From positions 1-46,289 of the forward strand of contig NZ_FQUI01000016.1 in NCBI RefSeq assembly GCF_900129175.1: a stretch of DNA of 46,289 nt. The letters run 5' to 3'. Shown here piece by piece: positions 1 to 7,490 of the stretch. This stretch comes from Marinitoga hydrogenitolerans DSM 16785. Lineage in GTDB: Bacteria > Thermotogota > Thermotogae > Petrotogales > Petrotogaceae. Made by a program: the position numbers and the translations under genes. The first letter of the stretch is position 1. Each line of letters opens with the position of its first letter. The notes beneath the pieces are model-generated. The model had not been told where the DNA came from. It did no database searches and worked only from the letters and a program-made list of their open reading frames with translations.

Positions 1-2
1 AT

Positions 3-68
3 GATATGGGTAGAGATGATTTACTTACTTCTATTAAATCAACTCGTTCTAATTTTGTTCGGAGATAA
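3..68 (+). CDS. Possible C-terminal tail of a protein cut by the window edge
   Basis: Frame 3 is open from the left edge to a TAA at 66-68 and would encode about 21 residues ending in ...TRSNFVRR, a charged, protein-like tail. No family can be recognised from so little sequence, and codons such as CGG and CGT are uncommon elsewhere in the window, so it could belong to a mobile or foreign gene or be chance. A small hairpin at 137-153 lies downstream and could end its transcript. Confidence 0.25.
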   Translation, partial: DMGRDDLLTSIKSTRSNFVRR

Positions 69-336
69 TATACATACTTACTATTAACTATTTTTATTAT
101 TTATTATTTTTTTGAAATTTCAATCTTTCAAATTAGCGAATCTTTTTGATTCGTTCTTTTGGTTTATGCTTTTCATACTACTTTTCAGTTTGATTTCGTC
201 CCTTTTTTCTACTTCTTTGTTTCCCCTATCTCTAATTTTGCTAATTTTTCCCTGTTTACCTTTGTGTAATCTTTTTTGCTTTGCCGTTACTTTCTTTTTC
301 CTCTATTTTTGAAGATCCTACATATTGATATAATAT
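69..336. other. Edge region without a recognisable gene; strand-biased pyrimidine tract
   Basis: No reading frame here looks like a real protein. The plus strand is heavily pyrimidine-rich from about 155 to 312 (polypurine on the minus strand), unlike the gaps between other genes. It holds the hairpin at 137-153 and, at 329-334, a TATAAT preceded by TGA that would fire antisense into the gene at 337-1434. No obvious Rho-independent terminator for the long minus-strand operon ending at 337 is visible. Confidence 0.5.
137..153. terminator. Small perfect hairpin, possible terminator
   Basis: Arms CGAATC (137-142) and GATTCG (148-153) enclose a TTTTT loop and are followed on the plus strand by a T-rich stretch. 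It could terminate the partial plus-strand gene at the left edge; the six-pair stem makes this weak. Confidence 0.35.
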
Positions 337-1434
337 TCAAGGTAAAGATAATTTTCCCAAAATACATTCTCTTTTTGCACCCGTAACATTAACTATATTT
401 GAATTAATTCCATTTAAAAATTCATTAGCCAAAATAGTCATTGCAATCGCTTCTTTTGATTCAATGAATTGATGAATTTCAACATTATAACCAAAAGATT
501 TTATATCTTTTATTAAAACAGGATTATATGCTCCGCCACCAGAGATTATTAGAGTATTAATTTCAGGAACATGCAATTCCAAATTTTTATGTATAGTGTA
601 AGCAGTAAAATATGTAAGCGTTCTTATTAAATCATATGGGTTATAAGATAGTAAATCAGATAAGTAATTTTCATTATAAATTTCTCTACCTGTAGTTTTT
701 GGTGTTTTTTTATTTAAATATTTAGTTTCTCTGGAAACTAATTTATTAAATATTTCTTCATTTATTTTGCCTTTTTTAGACAAATTGCCATCTTTATCAT
801 AAGATTGATTAAAAAAAAGATTTGCAATAGAGTCTATTAAACAGTTTCCAGGTCCTGTATCAAAAGCTATAATTTCCTCTTTTTTTTCAGATAAATACGT
901 TATATTTGAAATTCCACCAATATTTAAAGTTGCGGTTTTTTTTCTATCTCTAAAAAATATCCAATCGAAGTAAGAAGTAATAGGAGCACCTTCACCGCCT
1001 AATGCAACATCTTTTGTTCTAAATGAAAATATAACAGGAACGTTTAATTCAACAGCAAGAATATCAGATTCACCTATTTGAAGAGTATATCCCTCTTTTG
1101 GGTTATGATATACAGTTTGGCCATGATAACCTATTAAATCAAATTCCCAGTTTAAAGACTTTATCATTTCTGCATGTTTTTTGGCAATGTAAAAATTTAA
1201 ATATGCAATATCTTTTACTGTTGAGATATCAGGGTTATATGATCTAATTATTTTTTCTTTTAAGGATGTTGAATATGTTATTGATTTAAATTTCAAAAGT
1301 TCGAATTTTGTATTTTCCTCCCTACCAGATACCTTTACAAGAGCTACATCTAAACCATCAGCAGAAGTTCCAGACATTAAACCTAAAATTATTCTTTCTT
1401 TTTTATTTAAAATATTAAAGAAGTTATTCCACAT
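337..1434 (-). CDS. anmK: Anhydro-N-acetylmuramic acid kinase
   Basis: AnmK hydrolyses the 1,6-anhydro bond of anhydro-MurNAc and phosphorylates it with ATP to MurNAc-6-phosphate in the cytoplasm, the committing step of cell-wall sugar recycling. The 365-residue product has the family's normal length. It shows the N-terminal phosphate motif GLMSGTSADGLD (residues 18-29), GYHGQTVYH, the ALGGEGAP segment, FDTGPGNCLID and the C-terminal ISGGGAYNP ATP-binding motif. Start ATG at 1434 overlaps the stop of the upstream hydrolase by one base, with GGAGG about nine bases before it, so translation is probably coupled. It is the last gene of the putative muropeptide operon. MurQ, which would act next, is not in the window. 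Confidence 0.95.
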   Translation of the reverse strand: MWNNFFNILNKKERIILGLMSGTSADGLDVALVKVSGREENTKFELLKFKSITYSTSLKEKIIRSYNPDISTVKDIAYLNFYIAKKHAEMIKSLNWEFDLIGYHGQTVYHNPKEGYTLQIGESDILAVELNVPVIFSFRTKDVALGGEGAPITSYFDWIFFRDRKKTATLNIGGISNITYLSEKKEEIIAFDTGPGNCLIDSIANLFFNQSYDKDGNLSKKGKINEEIFNKLVSRETKYLNKKTPKTTGREIYNENYLSDLLSYNPYDLIRTLTYFTAYTIHKNLELHVPEINTLIISGGGAYNPVLIKDIKSFGYNVEIHQFIESKEAIAMTILANEFLNGINSNIVNVTGAKRECILGKLSLP

Positions 1435-2465
1435 TATAATAGTCCTCCAAAAATCACATTATGTAATAATATTCTTATTCTATTTATTTTTTTAAGATTT
1501 TTTCCAAATCTTTCGTAATATGTTCTATTAGTAAGAAAAATAACAAATAAATCTCTATATCCCCATATGCTAGTTCCCGTAAATCCAGTATGTCCGTATG
1601 CGTCATCATACATATTTAAAATATCACCAGCGCTACTTCCAGGATTAGGTGCCATCCAGCCAATATGCTTCTTTATATTATCTATATTAATAGTTGTAGT
1701 TGTAAATAAGTTGAAAAAGTTTTTTGGAATTATTTTTCCTTTTATTAAATGTGAAAGAAGAGTATATATTTCATTCGCATTCCCAAATAATCCAGCATTT
1801 CCACTAATTCCTCCAAGGTAATAGGCTAATTCATCATCAGGTTTTCCTATTAATCTATTTCCATTACGAATCGATGTTGGAGCTATTTTTAAAGATATTT
1901 TTTCATAAGGTTTGAAAAAAAGATTTTTTATTTCATAATCCCTGTATATTGATTCAATGTAATCATTAAACTTTTTTTCTGTTATTTTTTCTATTATGTG
2001 CATAAGAAGTATAAAATTTATACAAGAATAAACTATTTTTTGATCAGGCATATTTTCGGGATCTGTTTCTAAAATTTTATTATAAAGCGTTTTGCCATTA
2101 TAATCCTTCCATAATTCGCTATATGCAGGTAGTCCAGATGTATGAGTTAATAAGTTAAATATTGTAATATCCTTTTTATCATCTTTGAACCCAAAATTTT
2201 CTAACGTATCATTTAAATGAAAATATCCTTCTGATAATAGTTTCATTATTGCAATTGTTGTTGCTAAAACTTTGGTTAAGCTGGCTAAATCATAAATGGT
2301 ATCTAATGTTGTTTTTTTCTTTTCGTCAATGGTCCCATATGATTTTGAATATAAGATGTTTTCAGGATTTCCAACTAATATAGTTCCGCCAGGATAAACT
2401 TTTTCTTTTATTCCGGAATTAATAATTCTATCAACGTTATTCCATATTTCTTTTTTATAATTCAT
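1434..2465 (-). CDS. Class C beta-lactamase-like serine hydrolase, possible MurNAc-L-Ala amidase (AmiE-like)
   Basis: A 343-residue beta-lactamase/PBP4* family (PF00144) protein. The catalytic SxxK motif is SLTK at residues 62-65 and the third box is HTG in AYGHTGFTG, as in esterase-like members. The second box reads YSC instead of the usual YxN, an odd substitution. There is no signal peptide, so it should act in the cytoplasm. In Bacillus subtilis, AmiE (YbbE) of this superfamily removes the peptide from MurNAc and works with NagZ. Here the gene directly precedes anmK and shares the operon with a NagZ homologue, so an amidase acting on MurNAc-peptides is the best guess. An esterase or D-aminopeptidase role is possible. 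AAGGTG precedes the ATG at 2465. Confidence 0.8.
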   Translation of the reverse strand: MNYKKEIWNNVDRIINSGIKEKVYPGGTILVGNPENILYSKSYGTIDEKKKTTLDTIYDLASLTKVLATTIAIMKLLSEGYFHLNDTLENFGFKDDKKDITIFNLLTHTSGLPAYSELWKDYNGKTLYNKILETDPENMPDQKIVYSCINFILLMHIIEKITEKKFNDYIESIYRDYEIKNLFFKPYEKISLKIAPTSIRNGNRLIGKPDDELAYYLGGISGNAGLFGNANEIYTLLSHLIKGKIIPKNFFNLFTTTTINIDNIKKHIGWMAPNPGSSAGDILNMYDDAYGHTGFTGTSIWGYRDLFVIFLTNRTYYERFGKNLKKINRIRILLHNVIFGGLL

Positions 2466-2490
2466 AAATACACCTTCTATAATTTTTAAT

Positions 2491-3303
2491 TTAATCTTTT
2501 TCTGAAGTTGTTCTTTTAACCATTACAATTCCTGTATAAAATTCTATATAATAAGTAGGCATAAGATAGGGATGTTTTATTTTCTCTATCATTATTTTTT
2601 GAATATTTTTTTGATCATTATTATGAATTACAATACAACCATGCGTTTTTCTCAATTCTTTCTTTTCAGTTCCACCATGTATTAATATCCCATCTCTGTT
2701 TATTTTGTATATATTAGTTGCATATCCATATAACGGATACCATAATCTAAAAACACCATTATATCCAAATTTTTCAGGATCGTTTTTTAAAATACCAGAT
2801 TCATAAGATGACAAATAAATACCTATTGGTGTATCGCCGTTAACCATTTTTTGGCTTATTGAAGTTTCTATGTCATGCTGACCATGTCCTCTTGCGCCAC
2901 ATGAATATAGTAATTTGCTTTCCATGTTATATAATTTTAAAGTTCCCAATTTTGCTCTATTATCTGGTAATATAACTTCAATTAAAAATATAAAATTTTC
3001 ATTTGTGAGATCTAAAATCTTTTTAATTGTTTTAATACCTATATTGCCTTCATCGATATTCCAATCTTTTTTGAATTCGTTTATACTTTTAAAAAAATTT
3101 TCATCAGCAACTTGATCAATCTTGAATTTCGAACCCTTTCCAGAGAAATACAGCAATTTTGAAAATAAAAATTTTAATCTCCATATATCATTTCCAAAAT
3201 CATTTAATTTTATATCTCTAAAAAATGGTTCATATATTTCAAAAGCTCCAATTTTCCTTTTTAAACCAAAAGAATTAATTTTTTCATAATTATAATTATC
3301 CAT
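2491..3303 (-). CDS. YkuD-domain protein without signal peptide, candidate cytoplasmic L,D-carboxypeptidase
   Basis: The C-terminal half carries the YkuD (L,D-transpeptidase) signature: ILIHGG with His209, then THGC with Thr220, His221 and the presumed nucleophile Cys223 (numbering from ATG 3303). The N-terminal half is not recognised. The ATG at 3303 is preferred to an upstream TTG because GGGTGA sits five bases before it, overlapping the stop of lysA. Classical L,D-transpeptidases are exported, but this one has neither a signal peptide nor a membrane segment. Acinetobacter ElsL shows that cytoplasmic YkuD proteins can act as L,D-carboxypeptidases removing the terminal D-Ala from recycled tetrapeptides. 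Its position between lysA and an AmiE-like gene fits that role, which remains an inference. Confidence 0.8.
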   Translation of the reverse strand: MDNYNYEKINSFGLKRKIGAFEIYEPFFRDIKLNDFGNDIWRLKFLFSKLLYFSGKGSKFKIDQVADENFFKSINEFKKDWNIDEGNIGIKTIKKILDLTNENFIFLIEVILPDNRAKLGTLKLYNMESKLLYSCGARGHGQHDIETSISQKMVNGDTPIGIYLSSYESGILKNDPEKFGYNGVFRLWYPLYGYATNIYKINRDGILIHGGTEKKELRKTHGCIVIHNNDQKNIQKIMIEKIKHPYLMPTYYIEFYTGIVMVKRTTSEKD

Positions 3304-3307
3304 ATTT

Positions 3308-4474
3308 TCACCCATCAATAATTATATTTTTGTATAAATCATCATAACTTTCTCTTTTTCTTATTAATTTTGTCTCATGATTTTTAGTAACAAGTATTTC
3401 AGCGGGTTTTAAAGCAGAATTATAATTATTTGACATTGAATAACCATAAGCACCAGAGTTTTTTAAATATATTAAAGAATTTAATTCTGGAATTGGTAAT
3501 ATTTTATCCCATACCAGTTTATCTCCAGATTCGCATAAAGGTCCTACAATATCTGCCAACTTTTTATTTTCTGTTGGGTTTAAAAAAACAGGTTCATGAT
3601 AGGAATTGTATAAAGCAGGTCTTATTAAATCGTTCATTCCACCATTAGTTACTATAAATGTTTTATTTTCAGTTTCTTTGATTTGAACGACTTTTAATAA
3701 TAAAATACCCGCGGGAGCTATTATAAATCTTCCTAATTCTAAGATTACTTCATCATATCTCTTTAATAAAGGAATTACCTTTTTTTTATATTTATCTAAA
3801 TCTAATTCTTTACCAACATAGTTTATTCCCCAACCGCCACCGATATTTATTTTTCTAAAATTATATTTTTCAGAAAATTGTTTGGCTATTTCAAATGTTT
3901 TAACAAAAGGTTCTATTTCTGTAATTTGAGATCCGATATGAAAGTGTAATCCTTTTATTCTTTTGTCAGGAAAGTTCTTTAATACTTTTTCAACCATATG
4001 AATAGGAATTCCAAATTTATTTTTTTTCAATCCAGTAGAAATATGTGGATGCGTTTTAGCATTTATATCAGGATTAACTCTTAAAAAAAATTCAATTTCT
4101 TCATTATTATTTTCTTGCCAGAATCGCATTTCTTCAAAAGAGTCTATATTAACGTATTTTATTTTCTTATTTAAAAATTGTATTTCTTCTTTACTTTTTC
4201 CATTTCCATTCCAAACGATTTTTTCTTTTGGAATTCCAGCTAATTCAGCAGCTTTATATTCACCTATTGTAACAATATCTGCTCCAAAATCATATTTATT
4301 AAGAAGTTTTAAAATATTTGGATTATTGTTAGCTTTAACAGCAAATGTTGGAGTTAAATTTATATCTTTAAATATATTCCACATTTTATTTATCCTTTTT
4401 TCTATTTCTTCTTCAAAGTATACGTATGCAGGAGTTCCGAATTTTTCATTTATGTTTTCTAAAAGTTCTTTCAC
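3308..4474 (-). CDS. lysA: Diaminopimelate decarboxylase family (LysA)
   Basis: PLP-dependent fold-type III decarboxylase of 388 residues, converting meso-diaminopimelate to L-lysine. Visible motifs are FAVKANN with the PLP lysine at 47, HIGSQI, the phosphate-binding NIGGGWG, GPLCESGD with the active-site Cys, and AYGYSMSNNYNS. The usual EPGR reads ELGR here, a mild departure. Start is GTG at 4474, with GGAGAGG five bases upstream, 24 bases after dacB. Lying inside a peptidoglycan-recycling run rather than a lysine biosynthesis operon suggests that it may process amino acids released from wall peptides. A broad-specificity decarboxylase or racemase-like activity cannot be excluded. Confidence 0.87.
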   Translation of the reverse strand: MKELLENINEKFGTPAYVYFEEEIEKRINKMWNIFKDINLTPTFAVKANNNPNILKLLNKYDFGADIVTIGEYKAAELAGIPKEKIVWNGNGKSKEEIQFLNKKIKYVNIDSFEEMRFWQENNNEEIEFFLRVNPDINAKTHPHISTGLKKNKFGIPIHMVEKVLKNFPDKRIKGLHFHIGSQITEIEPFVKTFEIAKQFSEKYNFRKINIGGGWGINYVGKELDLDKYKKKVIPLLKRYDEVILELGRFIIAPAGILLLKVVQIKETENKTFIVTNGGMNDLIRPALYNSYHEPVFLNPTENKKLADIVGPLCESGDKLVWDKILPIPELNSLIYLKNSGAYGYSMSNNYNSALKPAEILVTKNHETKLIRKRESYDDLYKNIIIDG

Positions 4475-4498
4475 AGAAACCTCTCCTTCAATATAAAA

Positions 4499-5635
4499 TT
4501 ATTCTGAATAATTATATAAAAATTCTAAAATTCTATTTTCAAATGACTTTGCATCTACTTTTGCTTTTAAGTAATTATTTTCAAATAAAGAAAACACTAT
4601 AATTTTCCCATTTTTATTTTTCAAAAAACCAGCTATACCTGAAATACCTGTCATTGTTCCTGTTTTTGCCCAAACGTCGAAATTAAATCTTCCATTTATT
4701 GTTCCATCGGCTTTTGAATATGAAAGAATGTTTAAAAATTTATCACCGTATTTTTTATACATAAACTCTAACATTTGAACAACTAAATCTGGTGAAACAA
4801 GGTTATATCTTGATAATCCCGGTCCATCTACTATTGTAAAATCATTTATACCATAATTAAAAAGTTTTTTTGTAAGGTTTATTAAAGCTGCTATAGAATT
4901 ATTTATTGTTCCTTTTTTTAGAAACTTTGTTCCAACTGTTCTAAAAATATGTTCTGCAATTTCATTATCGCTATTTTTGACCATATACTGTAAAATTTCA
5001 TATAAAGTTTTTGATTTATGTATATAAAACGGAACTTTTTTAGAAGATATATATTTCATTTTTAGCTCACCATTAACTTTAACATTAAGATCCTCAAATG
5101 ATTTTTTTATAATATTAAACATGTACTCATTAATATCTTCTGGAGATAAATTGCCAGGGCGAATATTTTTTATGGTAAATGCGTTTATGAATGGATTAGC
5201 ATCATCCCACATCCAGCCTTTTCCAAAGAATTCTTTTTTGTCAAATAGTCTATCATCTATTATAATGTTGTTTATTTCTGTTATATTATTTTCTTCCACA
5301 AGTGTTTTTATTATATTATGTAAATCTGCTGGATAAAGAGTTGGATCACCACTACCTTTGACTTCAAAATCTCCATTTTCATAATAAAATTTTGTTTTAT
5401 ATGTATAATCCAGGCCTAAAATTTCATATGCTGAGAATAATGTAAATAATTTAGTGACAGAAGCTGGTGTAAAATTTTTAGTGACATTTGTAGAAATTAA
5501 AATTTTATTGGTGTTAAACTCTTTCGCATAAATCCCAACAAAACCGTGAAAATTATCGATTATAGAGTTTATATCGTTATTTGCATAAATGAATACGTTT
5601 ATAATTAATAATATACTAATAATTATTTTTTTCAT
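4499..5635 (-). CDS. dacB: D-alanyl-D-alanine carboxypeptidase/endopeptidase, PBP4 (S13) family
   Basis: Low-molecular-weight class C penicillin-binding protein of 378 residues. It has a short N-terminal signal peptide (about residues 1-18, ending IYA) and then the three penicillin-binding boxes: SVTK (Ser59, Lys62), SDN in NSDNEIAE, and KTG in AKTGTMTG. It should act in the periplasm, removing terminal D-Ala or cutting peptide cross-links, and so could generate the muropeptides taken up by the transporter encoded just upstream. The ATG at 5635 overlaps the MalG-type permease stop by four bases (ATGA). It is shorter than E. coli DacB, mainly because the large insertion domain is reduced. Confidence 0.9.
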   Translation of the reverse strand: MKKIIISILLIINVFIYANNDINSIIDNFHGFVGIYAKEFNTNKILISTNVTKNFTPASVTKLFTLFSAYEILGLDYTYKTKFYYENGDFEVKGSGDPTLYPADLHNIIKTLVEENNITEINNIIIDDRLFDKKEFFGKGWMWDDANPFINAFTIKNIRPGNLSPEDINEYMFNIIKKSFEDLNVKVNGELKMKYISSKKVPFYIHKSKTLYEILQYMVKNSDNEIAEHIFRTVGTKFLKKGTINNSIAALINLTKKLFNYGINDFTIVDGPGLSRYNLVSPDLVVQMLEFMYKKYGDKFLNILSYSKADGTINGRFNFDVWAKTGTMTGISGIAGFLKNKNGKIIVFSLFENNYLKAKVDAKSFENRILEFLYNYSE

Positions 5636-6471
5636 TCTTTAATAGCACCTCCAACAAGCCCTGAAATAATCTGTTTCTGGAAAGCTAAAAATACAATGAT
5701 AACAGGTATTGTGGCTATACTTGATCCAGCCATTAGATGGACATAATCTACACCATGAAGTGTATTAAAATATGCAATACCTATTGGTAATGTTCTCATA
5801 TTATCAGTATTAGTAAATATTAAAGGATATAGGAATGAGTTCCACGTGGTTAAAAAGGTGTTTATTCCCAGAACAGCTATAGCTGGTCTGGAAATAGGCA
5901 TTAATATTTTAAATAATATATTGAGATCACTTGCACCATCAATTCTTGCAGCTTCATCTAAAGACATTGGTAAGCCATCAAAATATTGTTTCATTAAAAA
6001 TATTCCAAAACCTTGAACTGCAAAAGGTAAAATAAGTGCCCAATACGTGTTATACATCCCTAATTTTTTTATTAGTATAAATAAAGGAATCATTAGAACC
6101 TGAGGTGGAATCATCATAGTTCCTAAAATAATTATTAATACTAGATTTGCTCCTTTAAATTTCTTTCTCGATAACGCAAAGGCTACAATAGAATCTAAAA
6201 TTATATTTAAAATTGTTACAGAAAAAGTTACAATAACGCTGTTTAAGAAATATCTATTAAAATTAGAGCTTTTCCATACATCAATATAATTTTGGAAAGT
6301 TATTTTTTTTGGTATTAAACTATCCCATGTTGGAAGTATATTACCTTCTGATTTTACTGATGTAGAAAGCATTATATATAACGGAAAAAGTGTGGTAAAA
6401 ACTAGAAATATCAGCAGTATATATGCCAGGGTTCTTTTAATCTTATATTTATAATCTTTTTTTATAATCAT
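5632..6471 (-). CDS. Sugar ABC transporter permease, MalG-type (CUT1)
   Basis: Inner-membrane permease with about six hydrophobic segments and the cytoplasmic EAA loop that docks the ATPase (DEAARIDGASDLNILF...MPISRP). Start is taken as ATG 6471, because an ideal GAGGTGA lies five bases upstream and overlaps the previous gene's stop; an in-frame TTG 24 bases earlier has no such site. It forms the heterodimeric channel with the preceding MalF-type permease and overlaps dacB by four bases. The neighbours suggest that the substrate is an amino-sugar disaccharide or muropeptide rather than maltose. Confidence 0.92.
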   Translation of the reverse strand: MIIKKDYKYKIKRTLAYILLIFLVFTTLFPLYIMLSTSVKSEGNILPTWDSLIPKKITFQNYIDVWKSSNFNRYFLNSVIVTFSVTILNIILDSIVAFALSRKKFKGANLVLIIILGTMMIPPQVLMIPLFILIKKLGMYNTYWALILPFAVQGFGIFLMKQYFDGLPMSLDEAARIDGASDLNILFKILMPISRPAIAVLGINTFLTTWNSFLYPLIFTNTDNMRTLPIGIAYFNTLHGVDYVHLMAGSSIATIPVIIVFLAFQKQIISGLVGGAIKE

Positions 6472-6475
6472 AAAA

Positions 6476-7363
6476 TCACCTCTTATCTCTAACAACGAGC
6501 TTTTGAATAATTGTGAAGAACAAAATAATTAAAAATAACACATAAGCCATTGCAGATGCATAACCCATTTTCATTTTATGAAATCCAGTTTCATAAAGAT
6601 AGTAAACAACTGTTGTAGTTGATCTCAGAGGTCCTCCCTGTGTCATAACATATACTTCAATGAATATTTGGAATGAACGAATTGTATTTATAACCAATAC
6701 AAATAGAAGCATTGGAGAAATTAAAGGGAAAGTGATTTTTCTGAATAATATAAAACCTTTTGCTCCATCAATTGCAGCAGCTTCATATATTTGTTCATCT
6801 ATTGATTGTAAACCAGCTAAAAATAATATTGTATAATAACCAAAACTTGCCCAAACATCCATTAGCATTATTGCGTATAACGCATATTTAGGATCGGCGA
6901 GTATTCCTCTTCCGAATTTTATATCCGCTCCAAGGAATTTTATAAGTGCTGTTAAATAACCGTTTGGAGAGTATAAAAAAGAAAAAATAGTAGCTATTAC
7001 TACCATTGAAGTTACAACAGGCATAAAATAACTTGATTGAAAAAACTGTTTTTTTCTTATATTTAGATTACTTACTAATAGGTTAGCTATAAATAATGCT
7101 ATTATAGTAGTTAAAGGAACTGTTATTATAACAAATAAAACTGTATTTTTTAAAGCTGTTGCAAATATAGAATCATTTAGTATTTTTTCATAGTTTCTCA
7201 ATCCGACAAATATAGGAGGTTTATTTCGTATAGGATTATATCTTGTAAAAGATAAATAAAATGAATAAATTATAGGATATAGTTTAAATATCAAGAATGA
7301 GATTAACCACGGTGAAATCAATAAAAGGATTTTTAATTTTTCTTTCAAACTTCTTTTTTTCAT
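6476..7363 (-). CDS. Sugar ABC transporter permease, MalF-type (CUT1)
   Basis: A 295-residue integral membrane protein with six predicted membrane segments and the EAA loop EAAAIDGAKGFILFRKITFP. It pairs with the MalG-type permease immediately downstream (four bases between stop and next start). Upstream is a 115-base gap containing two strong hairpins that separate it from the binding-protein gene, a common arrangement giving much more binding protein than permease. No ATPase gene accompanies the pair, so a shared MsmX/UgpC-type ATPase encoded elsewhere probably powers it. Confidence 0.92.
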   Translation of the reverse strand: MKKRSLKEKLKILLLISPWLISFLIFKLYPIIYSFYLSFTRYNPIRNKPPIFVGLRNYEKILNDSIFATALKNTVLFVIITVPLTTIIALFIANLLVSNLNIRKKQFFQSSYFMPVVTSMVVIATIFSFLYSPNGYLTALIKFLGADIKFGRGILADPKYALYAIMLMDVWASFGYYTILFLAGLQSIDEQIYEAAAIDGAKGFILFRKITFPLISPMLLFVLVINTIRSFQIFIEVYVMTQGGPLRSTTTVVYYLYETGFHKMKMGYASAMAYVLFLIILFFTIIQKLVVRDKR

Positions 7364-7390
7364 TCTGCCACCTCTATTGCTCTATAAATT

Positions 7391-7445
7391 TATAAGATTT
7401 ACAGAAAATTTTATTATGTATTAAAAATTTTTTGTAAATCTTATA
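7391..7445. repeat. 22-bp-stem AT-rich inverted repeat between binding protein and permease genes
   Basis: Arms 7391-7412 and 7424-7445 pair over 22 positions with a single G-T wobble, leaving an 11-base loop. The outer 13 bases (TATAAGATTTACA and its complement) are perfect. In the minus-strand transcript it follows the GC-rich hairpin at 7460-7477, so the mRNA would fold into two consecutive stem-loops here. Confidence 0.75.
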
Positions 7446-7459
7446 ATGAATCAGGTAAA

Positions 7460-7477
7460 GGTGGGGAGAACCCCACC
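7460..7477 (-). terminator. GC-rich stem-loop after the binding-protein gene (attenuator/processing site)
   Basis: Arms GGTGGGG (7460-7466) and CCCCACC (7471-7477) with a four-base loop. On the minus strand it begins 14 bases after the binding-protein stop and is followed by TTTACC, too short a U-run for a full terminator. It most likely causes partial termination or protects the 3' end of the upstream mRNA. Confidence 0.7.
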
Positions 7478-7490
7478 AGAGTTAATAAAA

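Noticed and set aside
1-85. ATG-initiated 28-residue frame at the very left edge
   Set aside because: No ribosome binding site can be judged and the frame 3 tail looks more protein-like; neither is secure.
112-312. Open frame on the plus strand encoding a Phe/Leu/Ser-rich 66-residue peptide
   Set aside because: Product of the pyrimidine-rich tract; TTG start without a ribosome binding site, no family resemblance.
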